Of a DNA stretch of 64,000 nucleotides, positions 37,169 to 45,027 are shown piece by piece. The notes under the pieces are model-generated. The model made no database searches. It had not been told where the DNA came from and worked only from the letters and a program-made list of their open reading frames with translations. The stretch comes from Gimesia sp. (GTDB lineage: Bacteria; Planctomycetota; Planctomycetia; Planctomycetales; Planctomycetaceae): NCBI GenBank assembly GCA_002706765.1, contig PAJV01000078.1:1-64000 (forward strand). The letters are read 5' to 3'. How positions within the stretch are numbered: the stretch's first letter is position 1; each line of letters starts with the position of its first letter. Both the position numbers and the translations under genes were made by a program.

Positions 37169-38314
37169 ATGTTTGATTTTTATCGGTGCCTTACTAATCG
37201 CATTCAGAGCTGTCTGCTCATTGGACTGTTATTCCTGTTATCAGGTTGCGGGAAAATGATCAGTAACAGTGCGACAGAGCAGTTACTGACATCCGATGCC
37301 GTTGACCAGACGATTTCACACCTCGATTTCAGCACACTCTCCAACAAAAAAGTCTATTTCGATACAACCTACATCAAAAACATCAAAGGTGTCGGTTTTG
37401 TCAACGGGGACTATATCATCAGTTCGTTGCGACAGCAGATCGTCGCCGCCAATTGCCTGATGCAGGAGAAGCAGGAGACTGCGGACTACGTGATCGAGGC
37501 TCGTGTCGGCACGCTGGCTACCAATGGCCACGAAGTAAACTATGGAATTCCCGCCAGCAGTATGCTGTCCTCGGCTGCGACGTTGATGCCGGCGGCTCCT
37601 GCCATCCCTACCATTCCGGAAATTTCACTGGCGAAGAAGAATAACCAGACCGCTGCCGCAAAAATCAGTGTGTTTGCCTATAACCAGAAAACCCGCGAAC
37701 GAGTCTGGCAATCGGGAGTGCTACAGGCCAAGAGTACCGCCCGCGACACCTGGATCCTGGGAGCAGGACCTTTTCAGCGGGGTACCATTTATAAGGACGG
37801 GGCACAATTTGCAGGGGCTAAAATTGAAATTCCGCTGGGCAGCGGTGAGGAGTTTGCCAGTCAAGGTACCGTGGATTATCTGGAGCCGGCCCGCTTTATA
37901 GAGACTCCGGTGAAATCCGAGATCAAACAGGAAGCCAAAAAACGGAATGTGAAGACCCTGGAGGAATGGATTAAAGCCGAGACCGCGGGAAAAGAAACGA
38001 CAAAAGCGAATGCGTCAGCTGAAGTGAAACAGCCGGGTAACAAGTCGGTCGCAGCAAAAGAGACTCACATTTCTGAGAAGTCTCCTGCGAAGGCACAACC
38101 GGAACTTGACGTGGAACCTTCCAAAATAAAAACGGTACTCTTTTTAGAGCCCGAAAAAGCCAATGGGCATCACGACTGGCTGCAGGGAGATACTTCCCGG
38201 ATTTCCACGGTATGGCCACAAGGCCCAGAAACAGCGGTTTCTGAACCTGCAGGTACTGAACAGCAGGAAAAGTCTGAAACTGACGTCACGTTTCGCAAAA
38301 TAATTTCCGAATAA
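37169..38314 (+). CDS. Lipoprotein of unknown function
   Basis: The 381-residue precursor has a lipoprotein signal (CLLIGLLFLLSGC, lipobox LSGC). The lipidated domain of about 230 residues has segments such as TISHLDFSTLSNKKVYFDTTY and KISVFAYNQKTRERVWQSG that recall outer-membrane assembly or complex-biogenesis lipoproteins; I cannot name a family. From about residue 250 it turns into a low-complexity Lys/Glu/Ala/Thr-rich stretch of about 100 residues. Such tails often extend through the periplasm. I chose ATG 37169 because the signal peptide starts there; the frame is open back to 37034. It stands between two small TPR paralogues, each with a sigma-54-type promoter, whereas this gene has a sigma-70-type one. 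Confidence 0.75.
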   Translation: MFDFYRCLTNRIQSCLLIGLLFLLSGCGKMISNSATEQLLTSDAVDQTISHLDFSTLSNKKVYFDTTYIKNIKGVGFVNGDYIISSLRQQIVAANCLMQEKQETADYVIEARVGTLATNGHEVNYGIPASSMLSSAATLMPAAPAIPTIPEISLAKKNNQTAAAKISVFAYNQKTRERVWQSGVLQAKSTARDTWILGAGPFQRGTIYKDGAQFAGAKIEIPLGSGEEFASQGTVDYLEPARFIETPVKSEIKQEAKKRNVKTLEEWIKAETAGKETTKANASAEVKQPGNKSVAAKETHISEKSPAKAQPELDVEPSKIKTVLFLEPEKANGHHDWLQGDTSRISTVWPQGPETAVSEPAGTEQQEKSETDVTFRKIISE

Positions 38315-38587
38315 TGGCTGATTTGCACGTAGTAAAAGAACACTGACCCGACAAGTCAGTTAGTCGAGCTGGCTTGCTCAACCATCTACTCTTGCGAACC
38401 GCTTTCCTTTCTGCCTTGTCTTAAGAAAAGCCCTGTTATTGTCCAGAAATGATGCAGTCTGGCACCAGACTGATGTCAGAGCGACCGCCAGATTGGCACT
38501 GTCGCACTCAGGAAAAAGAATGAAAAAGTGGTGTAAGTGCTTTTGTTTATGTGGCTTATGTTCATTTGTAAGGAAGCGGAGGCAGAT

Positions 38588-38604
38588 TTGGCACATACTG
38601 TGCG
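38588..38604 (+). promoter_or_regulatory. Sigma-54-type promoter of the second small TPR gene
   Basis: The sequence TTGGCACATACTGTGC at 38588-38603 has the consensus TTGGCAC -24 element and GG and GC ten bases apart (38590-38591 and 38602-38603). Its -12 element is GTGC rather than TTGC. Transcription would start near 38615, about 125 bases before the ATG at 38739. Confidence 0.55.
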
Positions 38605-38704
38605 GTAGAATTGATCCAGCGGGCTTTGAAATACGTTTTTCATTATTACGGAAATGCAAATGAGCCCTGAGGCGTTGATTTCCCATAAATTCAACCCAGC
38701 GATA

Positions 38705-38723
38705 TTCACCATGAGATGGTGAA
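38705..38723 (+). promoter_or_regulatory. Hairpin just before the ribosome-binding site of the second small TPR gene
   Basis: A perfect 8-bp stem (TTCACCAT / ATGGTGAA) with a GAG loop ends two bases before the GGGAGG ribosome-binding site (38726-38731). It could control access of ribosomes to this leader. No pairing to the Shine-Dalgarno itself is seen. Confidence 0.5.
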
Positions 38724-38738
38724 ACGGGAGGTATTAAA

Positions 38739-39257
38739 ATGATGATCCCTCGAATTCCTCAAAAAACAGTAAGACGGCTGATGGCCGCAGAAGGCTATCT
38801 GGAACTGGGAATGCCTCGACAGGCGCTCAGAGAACTGGATCAGATTACCGATCCGGGATCCCTAACTGCCTCGTATTCTTTTTTACGAGGGGAATCTTTG
38901 AAACGAGTCGGTCGCTACTCCGAAGCGATTCAACCTTTACAATATGCGGCAGATTTACTGCCGATCCCTCACAGCCAGCTTCCCTGGAAATCCCTGGGAG
39001 CCTGTTACCGCGAAAGCGGTCAGAGTGATCTGGCAGACAGTGCTGAAAAAACAGCCGAGGAAATTGCGGCAGAAGCCAATATTCATCTGCGATTTGAACC
39101 ACTGGGATCTCAGTTCAATCCCGTGGTAAAACATCAGGTTCATCTGACCATTTCGTTTGAACCAGCCCCAGAGGAAGAACAGGCCGAAACAGACAATAAT
39201 CTGTTTCTGGAAAACGAAGAACCGGAAGATTTTGGAATCGATCCAGATGTCGATTAA
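38739..39257 (+). CDS. Small TPR protein, paralogue 2
   Basis: The 172-residue product matches the first paralogue through its N-terminal 110 residues: RRLMAAEGYLELGMPRQALREL, YSFLRGESLKRVGRYSEAIQP, and SLGACYRESGQSDLADSAEK. These are TPR-like helix pairs with no signal peptide. The C-terminal 60 residues differ from paralogue 1 and are acidic (EPAPEEEQAETDNNLF). The start ATG at 38739 has GGGAGG eight bases upstream; an ATG three bases later is equally possible. It is preceded by a sigma-54-type promoter and a hairpin, and followed by a sulfatase gene 165 bases on. Function is unknown; TPR proteins usually bind partners. Confidence 0.8.
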   Translation: MMIPRIPQKTVRRLMAAEGYLELGMPRQALRELDQITDPGSLTASYSFLRGESLKRVGRYSEAIQPLQYAADLLPIPHSQLPWKSLGACYRESGQSDLADSAEKTAEEIAAEANIHLRFEPLGSQFNPVVKHQVHLTISFEPAPEEEQAETDNNLFLENEEPEDFGIDPDVD

Positions 39258-39422
39258 TCTTCTCATTTTCTAACCATTGTTGTGTAATTGATTGACCAGG
39301 ATTTGCTGTCCGAAATCCCGCCTCATGATTGAGAAGTCCGACCTGTTGTTGTACTGTAGAGTCTGCAGTGCCTGACAGGTCGAGGCCTGTATTTTCTAAT
39401 TCTGATTGAGGTAGCGTGAATC

Positions 39423-40910
39423 ATGCAGGTGCGATTTTCTTCCTGGCCCCATCTTTTTATTCTATTGACGATTTTTCTGCTGGCATCACTATTTCAAGCT
39501 GATCGCAGTGCAGCCGCTCCGCCGAACGCCGCCCCACCTAACATTGTCATGATTTTCGCTGATGATGTTTCCTGGAATGATCTGGGATGTTATGGCCATC
39601 CCTCTATACGAACGCCCAACCTGGATCGACTGGCCAAAGAAGGTCTGCGATTTGACAATGCGTATCTGACGATCAGCAGTTGCAGTCCGAGCCGCTGTAG
39701 TGTGATCACTGGTCGCTATCCGCACAACACCGGCGCCCCGGAACTGCATACACCCCTGCCGGAAGGCCAGGTTTTATTCCCGCAGTTATTACGCGATGCC
39801 GGTTATTATACGGTGATCTCGGGTAAACAGCATATGGGTAATTATGCGCTGACCGCCTTTGATTTCGTATCGAAAGGAAAGGGGCCGGGGCGCGAAGCAG
39901 ACTGGGTTCCCATCCTGAAAGATCGTCCCAGAGACAAACCATTTTTCTGCTGGTTCGCCTCTGTCGATGCACACCGTGCGTGGCAGGCAGTCAAGGAATT
40001 CGAGCCCCATCAGCCCTCGGAAGTCGTCGTCCCGCCTTACCTGATTGACAGTGAAGAAACACGCCGCGATCTGGCTCAGTACTACGACGAGATCAGCCGC
40101 ATCGATTATTTTACCGGAAAGATACTGGATGAACTGGATGCCCAGGGAATTGCTGATAATACGCTGGTAATGTTTTTCGCTGACAATGGACGTCCTTTTC
40201 CTCGCTGTAAAACCAGGCTGTATGACAGTGGCATCAAAACGCCTCTGATTGTCCGCTGGCCCGCTGCAATCAAAGCAGGTGGCGTGAGTAACAGCCTGGT
40301 CAGTTCCCTCGACATCGGCCCCACCTTTCTCGACCTGGCAGGTGTGTCTGCCGATAAGCGTATTCAGGGCGTCAGTTTTAAAAAAGTCCTTAAGCGACCG
40401 GAAGCGAAGGTACGTGACTTTGCCTTTGCCGAGCACAACTGGCATGTCTTCAAAGCGCACGAACGGATGGTACGATCCGGTGACTGGCTTTATATTCGCA
40501 ATGCCTGGCCTGAACAGCGTAATCTGTGTGTAGAATCGATCGAATTTCCTTCAGGCGAAGTGCTCTGGGATCGTTTCAAAGCGGGTAAACTGAATGCGAA
40601 TCAGCAGGACGTATTTTTAAAACCGCGGCCCCGCGAAGAACTGTATCGGGTGAGCGAAGATCCCTGTCAGTTTCATAATCTGGCACTACAGCCCGCACAT
40701 GCTGCGGATCTGTCTCGTCTCAGGCAGGCCCTGGATCAATGGACTGTTGAGACGGGAGATACAATTCCCGAAAACCCGACGCCGGACAGGAACCAGCGTC
40801 CGGGTGAACCCAAGCCCCCTGAATTTGAACATCGAGAAATGCCCGGGGATGCGAAGCAGGCACAGAAGATCAATGCCCGCGGGCCGGTCTTGTCGACTTT
40901 AAATGATTGA
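39423..40910 (+). CDS. Secreted sulfatase (S1 family), heparan N-sulfatase-like
   Basis: The 495-residue enzyme has a signal peptide (HLFILLTIFLLASLFQAD). The metal site is MIFADDVSWNDLGCYG, and the formylglycine site is CSPSR with Cys 87 (in SCSPSRCSVITGRYPHNTG). The GKQHMGNYALTAFD and FFADNGRPFPRCKTRLYDSG motifs follow, with a substrate loop like those of N-sulfoglucosamine sulfohydrolases. It hydrolyses sulfate from glycans outside the cytoplasm; the substrate is not set by sequence. It is followed by a DUF1080 gene, a common partner in planctomycete glycan-use loci. Confidence 0.93.
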   Translation: MQVRFSSWPHLFILLTIFLLASLFQADRSAAAPPNAAPPNIVMIFADDVSWNDLGCYGHPSIRTPNLDRLAKEGLRFDNAYLTISSCSPSRCSVITGRYPHNTGAPELHTPLPEGQVLFPQLLRDAGYYTVISGKQHMGNYALTAFDFVSKGKGPGREADWVPILKDRPRDKPFFCWFASVDAHRAWQAVKEFEPHQPSEVVVPPYLIDSEETRRDLAQYYDEISRIDYFTGKILDELDAQGIADNTLVMFFADNGRPFPRCKTRLYDSGIKTPLIVRWPAAIKAGGVSNSLVSSLDIGPTFLDLAGVSADKRIQGVSFKKVLKRPEAKVRDFAFAEHNWHVFKAHERMVRSGDWLYIRNAWPEQRNLCVESIEFPSGEVLWDRFKAGKLNANQQDVFLKPRPREELYRVSEDPCQFHNLALQPAHAADLSRLRQALDQWTVETGDTIPENPTPDRNQRPGEPKPPEFEHREMPGDAKQAQKINARGPVLSTLND

Positions 40911-41020
40911 GCAACTTTAACGGTCTGACAGGCGAATGTCGTTGAAACAGATTTTTTTAACTACTGATCACGAATGATTTACGAAGAACCATCAACATTG
41001 CGACTTTTGGGGAGAGAAAC

Positions 41021-41713
41021 ATGAAACGACATCAAGTTCCAGGATTAGCTGCAGCGATTTTGGCTGCTGTCTGTTTGAGCGTGAGCGTTCAGGCAGGATC
41101 AGGTTCCGACTGGGTAAGCCTGTTCGACGGGAAGACACTCAATAACTGGGTACAGCACAATGGAACGGCGACCTATGCGATTAAAGATGGCACCATCGTC
41201 GGGACCACTTCTGAAGGCAGCCCTAACTCATTCTTATGCACAAAGAAAAATTATGGAAACTTCGAGCTGGAGTTCGAAGCCAAGCTGTATAATAAAGAGT
41301 TGAATTCGGGTGTGCAGATTCGCAGCCAGCAGGTAAACGGCGATGGTCGCGTGAATGGGCCTCAGGTCGAAATCGAAGCCAGTGGAGAGAATGGTGCTGA
41401 AGCCGGATACATCTATGGTGAGTCGATCAAGTACGATGGCGAAGACAAAGGCATTGGCTGGATGACACCAGAAGATCAGCGTACTCCCCATAAGAATTTT
41501 AAGGATGGAGAATGGAATCAATTCCGGGTTGTTGCCAACGGACCGCGAATTCAGACGTGGATCAACGGAGAACAGATCTCTGACCTGACCGATGAGCGGG
41601 TTTATAAATCTCATCCGTCAGGATTCATCGGACTCCAGGTACACGGCATCAAACCAGGGACAGGCCCTTATTCTGTTGCCTGGAAAAATATTCGGATCAA
41701 AGAGTTGAAGTAA
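41021..41713 (+). CDS. DUF1080 protein (3-keto-disaccharide hydrolase-like)
   Basis: The 230-residue secreted protein has a signal peptide (AAAILAAVCLSVSVQAG) and then one DUF1080 jelly-roll domain: DWVSLFDGKTLNNWVQHNG near the start, NFELEFEAKLYNKELNSGVQIRSQ, EWNQFRVVANGPRIQTWING, and FIGLQVHG at the end. DUF1080 proteins are glucanase-like folds associated with sugar use in planctomycetes; some act on 3-keto sugars. Activity is not proven here. GGGGAG lies seven bases before the ATG. It lies 110 bases after the second sulfatase and may be co-transcribed with it. A strong terminator follows at 41739-41770. Confidence 0.85.
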   Translation: MKRHQVPGLAAAILAAVCLSVSVQAGSGSDWVSLFDGKTLNNWVQHNGTATYAIKDGTIVGTTSEGSPNSFLCTKKNYGNFELEFEAKLYNKELNSGVQIRSQQVNGDGRVNGPQVEIEASGENGAEAGYIYGESIKYDGEDKGIGWMTPEDQRTPHKNFKDGEWNQFRVVANGPRIQTWINGEQISDLTDERVYKSHPSGFIGLQVHGIKPGTGPYSVAWKNIRIKELK

Positions 41714-41738
41714 AACCAATCCGATTTGAAATGATTAA

Positions 41739-41770
41739 CAAGCCGACAGAGTTCAAGCTCTGTCGGCTTG
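41739..41770. terminator. Bidirectional terminator between DUF1080 gene and proS
   Basis: A perfect 13-bp stem (CAAGCCGACAGAG / CTCTGTCGGCTTG) with a 6-base loop, in the 90-base gap between two convergent genes. It can act in both directions, though the flanking T-run is short on the plus strand. Confidence 0.85.
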
Positions 41771-41803
41771 CTTGATTACTGACTCACAGAAAATTCCTCG
41801 AGT

Positions 41804-43558
41804 TCACTCAGGTACATTAGCCGCCCGGTACTCTTCGGCCTTGCGTGAATCCAGCGCTTCCAGAATGGGCGTAATACCGGCATCAATGGTTATCATTTCC
41901 GCATTTTCAGCAGTCCGCCATTTGGTTTCAATTTCACCGTTCTGCAACCCTTTGCCGCCGATGACGATGCGATAGGGAATGCCAATGAGGTCTGCATCTT
42001 TGAATTTGACCCCGGCGCGGGCATTGCGATCATCAAACAGAACATCAACACCGGCTGCTTTGAGTTCGTTGTAATAACGTTCCGCCGTCTGCATGACTTC
42101 CTCATCATTTGTGTTCAGCGGAATCACCAGGACTTCATAAGGGGCGATTGAAAGAGGCCAGATCAGTCCGTTATCGTCATGTCGTGTTTCGGCCAGACCT
42201 GCGACAATTCGATTCACGCCGATTCCGTAGCAGCCCATGATGATCGGATGTCGCTTTTCTTTTTCGTCCAGATAATTTGCATCCAGTGCTTCGGTATACT
42301 TGGTTCCCAGCTTGAAGACATGACCTACTTCGATGCCATGCACAATCGACAGTGGCTCCCCACTCTTAGGACAGGGGTCGCCGGCTTCCGCATTACGCAG
42401 GTCGTAAGTGGTCTCCAACTGGTAGTCGCGTCCCACATTCACATTCAGGTAGTGTGCGTCCGCTTCATTCGCACCGGTGATTGCGTTTTCAATGACGGGG
42501 ATATCGTGGTCGGCGATGATTTTGCACTTGATGCCGACCGGTCCTGCAAATCCGGTGGGGGCGCTGGTGACTTGCTGGACAGTTTTGTCATCCGCTAACT
42601 CGACTGAGTTGGCAGACAGGGCCCGCCGGATTTTGCCTTCATTGGCTTCGTGATCGCCGCGGATCAGAACCGCCACGGGCTCGCCATCAGCCAGGTAAAT
42701 CAGGGTTTTGATCATCTGGGAAGGTTCGCATCCCAGGAACTGGCTGACCTGCTCGATGCTTGTTGCCTTGGGAGTCGCTTTTTTCTCCAGGGAACCTGCG
42801 TTGCCGCTGGTGACAATCTCCGGTGCAGTGCGTCCGGTGTCGGCCCGCTCCATATTGGCAGCATATCCCGAAGCTTCACAATAGACGATGGAATCTTCGC
42901 CATTGTCAGAAGGGATCATGAATTCATGTGAGGCATCGCCGCCAATCGGACCACTTTCCGCTTCGACGGGCAGGTATTTCAGGCCGCAACGGGCAAAAAT
43001 CCGGCAGTAAGCCCGATACATCCGGTCATAAATTTCATCAAGCTGTTCCACGGAAGAGCTGAAGCTGTAGGCGTCTTTCATCAGAAATTCACTGGTACGC
43101 AGGACACCAAAACGGGGGCGTTCTTCGTTCCGGAATTTTGTCTGAATCTGGTAGACCGTCAAAGGCAGCTGTTTATAACTGCTGATGCAATGACTGATCA
43201 GGTCGGTCACAACTTCTTCGTGGGTCGGGCCGAGCGCCATGGGAATCAATCGATTTCCACGGGGTACATTAAATTGAATCAGTACCGATCCAAAGGCTTC
43301 TTTTCGCTGAGTGCGTTCAAACAGTCCCAGCGGCTGAAGTGCGGGCATATGGAGTTCCGCGGCTCCGGCAGCATCCATTTCTTCGCGGATAATCTGGCTG
43401 GCTTTCTGAATGGCTTTCCATCCCAGGGGGAGGTAGGTATATGCCCCCGCCATTAACTGGCGGATCAGACCGGCTCTGAGCATCAGTTGATGGCTGGGAA
43501 TCTCCGCGTCGGCGGGAACTTCTTTGATAGTGGGGATCAGAGTATTCGACCAGCGCAC
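41804..43558 (-). CDS. proS: Prolyl-tRNA synthetase, bacterial type
   Basis: This class II synthetase charges tRNA-Pro. The 584-residue protein has the bacterial-type plan. Catalytic motif 1 lies near [17 protein letters not shown] and [22 protein letters not shown]. Motif 2 is [24 protein letters not shown], and motif 3 is in [18 protein letters not shown]. The editing insertion lies between them (about residues 240-390), and the anticodon-binding domain ends at [12 protein letters not shown]. All parts are complete. It is monocistronic, convergent with DUF1080. Confidence 0.97.
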   Translation of the reverse strand: MRWSNTLIPTIKEVPADAEIPSHQLMLRAGLIRQLMAGAYTYLPLGWKAIQKASQIIREEMDAAGAAELHMPALQPLGLFERTQRKEAFGSVLIQFNVPRGNRLIPMALGPTHEEVVTDLISHCISSYKQLPLTVYQIQTKFRNEERPRFGVLRTSEFLMKDAYSFSSSVEQLDEIYDRMYRAYCRIFARCGLKYLPVEAESGPIGGDASHEFMIPSDNGEDSIVYCEASGYAANMERADTGRTAPEIVTSGNAGSLEKKATPKATSIEQVSQFLGCEPSQMIKTLIYLADGEPVAVLIRGDHEANEGKIRRALSANSVELADDKTVQQVTSAPTGFAGPVGIKCKIIADHDIPVIENAITGANEADAHYLNVNVGRDYQLETTYDLRNAEAGDPCPKSGEPLSIVHGIEVGHVFKLGTKYTEALDANYLDEKEKRHPIIMGCYGIGVNRIVAGLAETRHDDNGLIWPLSIAPYEVLVIPLNTNDEEVMQTAERYYNELKAAGVDVLFDDRNARAGVKFKDADLIGIPYRIVIGGKGLQNGEIETKWRTAENAEMITIDAGITPILEALDSRKAEEYRAANVPE

Positions 43559-43654
43559 GTTATTTCCTTAAGTATTTGAAGAGGAATCGTTTATGACATA
43601 GATTACACGTCCCTGGCAGAGGCAGGACGTGCCCAGTATTCAGGGTCGCGTTTT

Positions 43655-43763
43655 TTAGATCGCGTCACCAGCAACCAAAGCGTCTCTCAATCTGATATAC
43701 CCGGCCCAAATGATCCCGGATGATGATTCTGGAGACGCTTCAGTAAAACTGGACACAGTCTAG
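43655..43763 (+). repeat. Dispersed palindromic repeat, copy C
   Basis: This is the longest copy. It begins TTAGATCGCGTCACCAGCAA, carries the hairpin arms AGCGTCTC (from 43679) and GGAGACGCT (to 43739), has an extended core (GATGATGATTCT), and ends CAGTAAAACTGGACACAG then TCTAG. It lies in the 493 bases between the divergent proS and yhaM genes. The rest of that region shows no gene; a weak ribosome-binding context precedes yhaM. Confidence 0.85.
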
Positions 43764-44051
43764 CAGAACCGATTCGTCTTCAAAAGGTTCGGACTTGTTC
43801 GGAGTAAAAATATTCCCGTGGCTCTAAGTACCATGAAATCAGTAGTTTGTTGCATTTCATCACGCAGGGGGGACACGTTTCACCGGTGAGCGACGGGGAT
43901 CTATTCAGGCAAATGGAAGAGACTTTCAGAACGGACTGGTGTCGGACTTGTTGAGCTGGATGGAACGGCTTAAGATCGTTCTATTGTGTTTCTTAGCGAA
44001 ACTTGAGATCGACAGCAGCGTTTTAAAAGTGATTCTGAAAGCCGAATCGAG

Positions 44052-45023
44052 ATGTCTCGACAAAATATAAATCAACTCAAGGATGGTGATTCAGTCAATG
44101 AGGTTTATCTGTTAGTTGATAAGCAGTTACGTGCTAATCGTAACGCCAGTCTGTTTCTCTCAGTCGATTTGCGGGACTCGACTGGTGTGGTGAATGCCCG
44201 GATGTGGAATGTTGTCGAAGAGCGGATGCAGCATTTTCAATCGGGCAACTATGTGCAGGCGAAAGGCAAAGTGCATCTGTTCCAGGGAACCCTGCAGGTG
44301 ATTTTGACCTACATTGAGCCGGTTTCTGCGGAAAACCTGGATCCGGCTGATTTCCAGCCTCAGGCACCTCAAGATGTACAGCAACTGCTGACGAAACTGC
44401 GTGAGATGCTGCTGGGAATCGAAAATAATGAAATCCGAACGCTGATGGAATGCTTCCTGGTTGACGAGGAGTTGATGGAAGAATTCTGCAAGGCACCTGC
44501 GGGTGTGAAAACACATCATGCCTACCATGGCGGGTTAATTGAGCATGTTGTCAATCTGATGGAGACCGCGCAGCGAATTTCTGACTTGTATCCCAAAGCA
44601 GATATGAGTCTGTTGCTGGCAGGGGTCTTTTTGCATGACCTGGGCAAAGTGCGTGAACTCGGATATGAAAACGAGTTTATCTATACCGATGAAGGGCAGT
44701 TGCTGGGACACCTGATTATCGGCGTTGAGATGCTTACCGAGAAAATTCGTGCCTACCAGGAGATGACCGGAGAATCGTTTCCGAAAGAAGCCGAGTTGCG
44801 TCTGAAGCATATGATTGTCAGTCATCATGGGACCTATGAGTTCGGCAGTGCCCGCTTGCCGATGACACCGGAAGCAGTGGCATTGCATCATCTGGACAAT
44901 CTGGATGCCAAGGTGAATGAGTTTGCGAGATTCATCGATGATGATCTGAATTCCACATCAAACTGGACCCCTTATTCGCCCCGCTTGCAGCGAAAACTGT
45001 TCAAGGGAATAACCGAGGATTGA
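44052..45023 (+). CDS. yhaM: YhaM-family 3'-5' exoribonuclease
   Basis: The 323-residue protein has an N-terminal OB-fold (about 10-100; LFLSVDLRDSTGVVNARMWN and GNYVQAKGKVHLFQGTLQV) and an HD domain (about 155-290) with the metal ligands HHAYHGGLIEHVVNL, LAGVFLHDLGKVREL and SHHGTYEFGSARLP. This is the YhaM layout: a single-strand RNA exonuclease also reported to cleave DNA. The C-terminal 25 residues lie beyond the HD fold. The rnr gene follows with only four bases between the stop and its ATG, so the two exoribonucleases are coupled. Confidence 0.92.
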   Translation: MSRQNINQLKDGDSVNEVYLLVDKQLRANRNASLFLSVDLRDSTGVVNARMWNVVEERMQHFQSGNYVQAKGKVHLFQGTLQVILTYIEPVSAENLDPADFQPQAPQDVQQLLTKLREMLLGIENNEIRTLMECFLVDEELMEEFCKAPAGVKTHHAYHGGLIEHVVNLMETAQRISDLYPKADMSLLLAGVFLHDLGKVRELGYENEFIYTDEGQLLGHLIIGVEMLTEKIRAYQEMTGESFPKEAELRLKHMIVSHHGTYEFGSARLPMTPEAVALHHLDNLDAKVNEFARFIDDDLNSTSNWTPYSPRLQRKLFKGITED

Positions 45024-45027
45024 GGTG

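Noticed and set aside
38493..38515. Second sigma-54-like GGCAC near 38493
   Set aside because: Spacing to a GC pair is not ten bases, so it fails the consensus.
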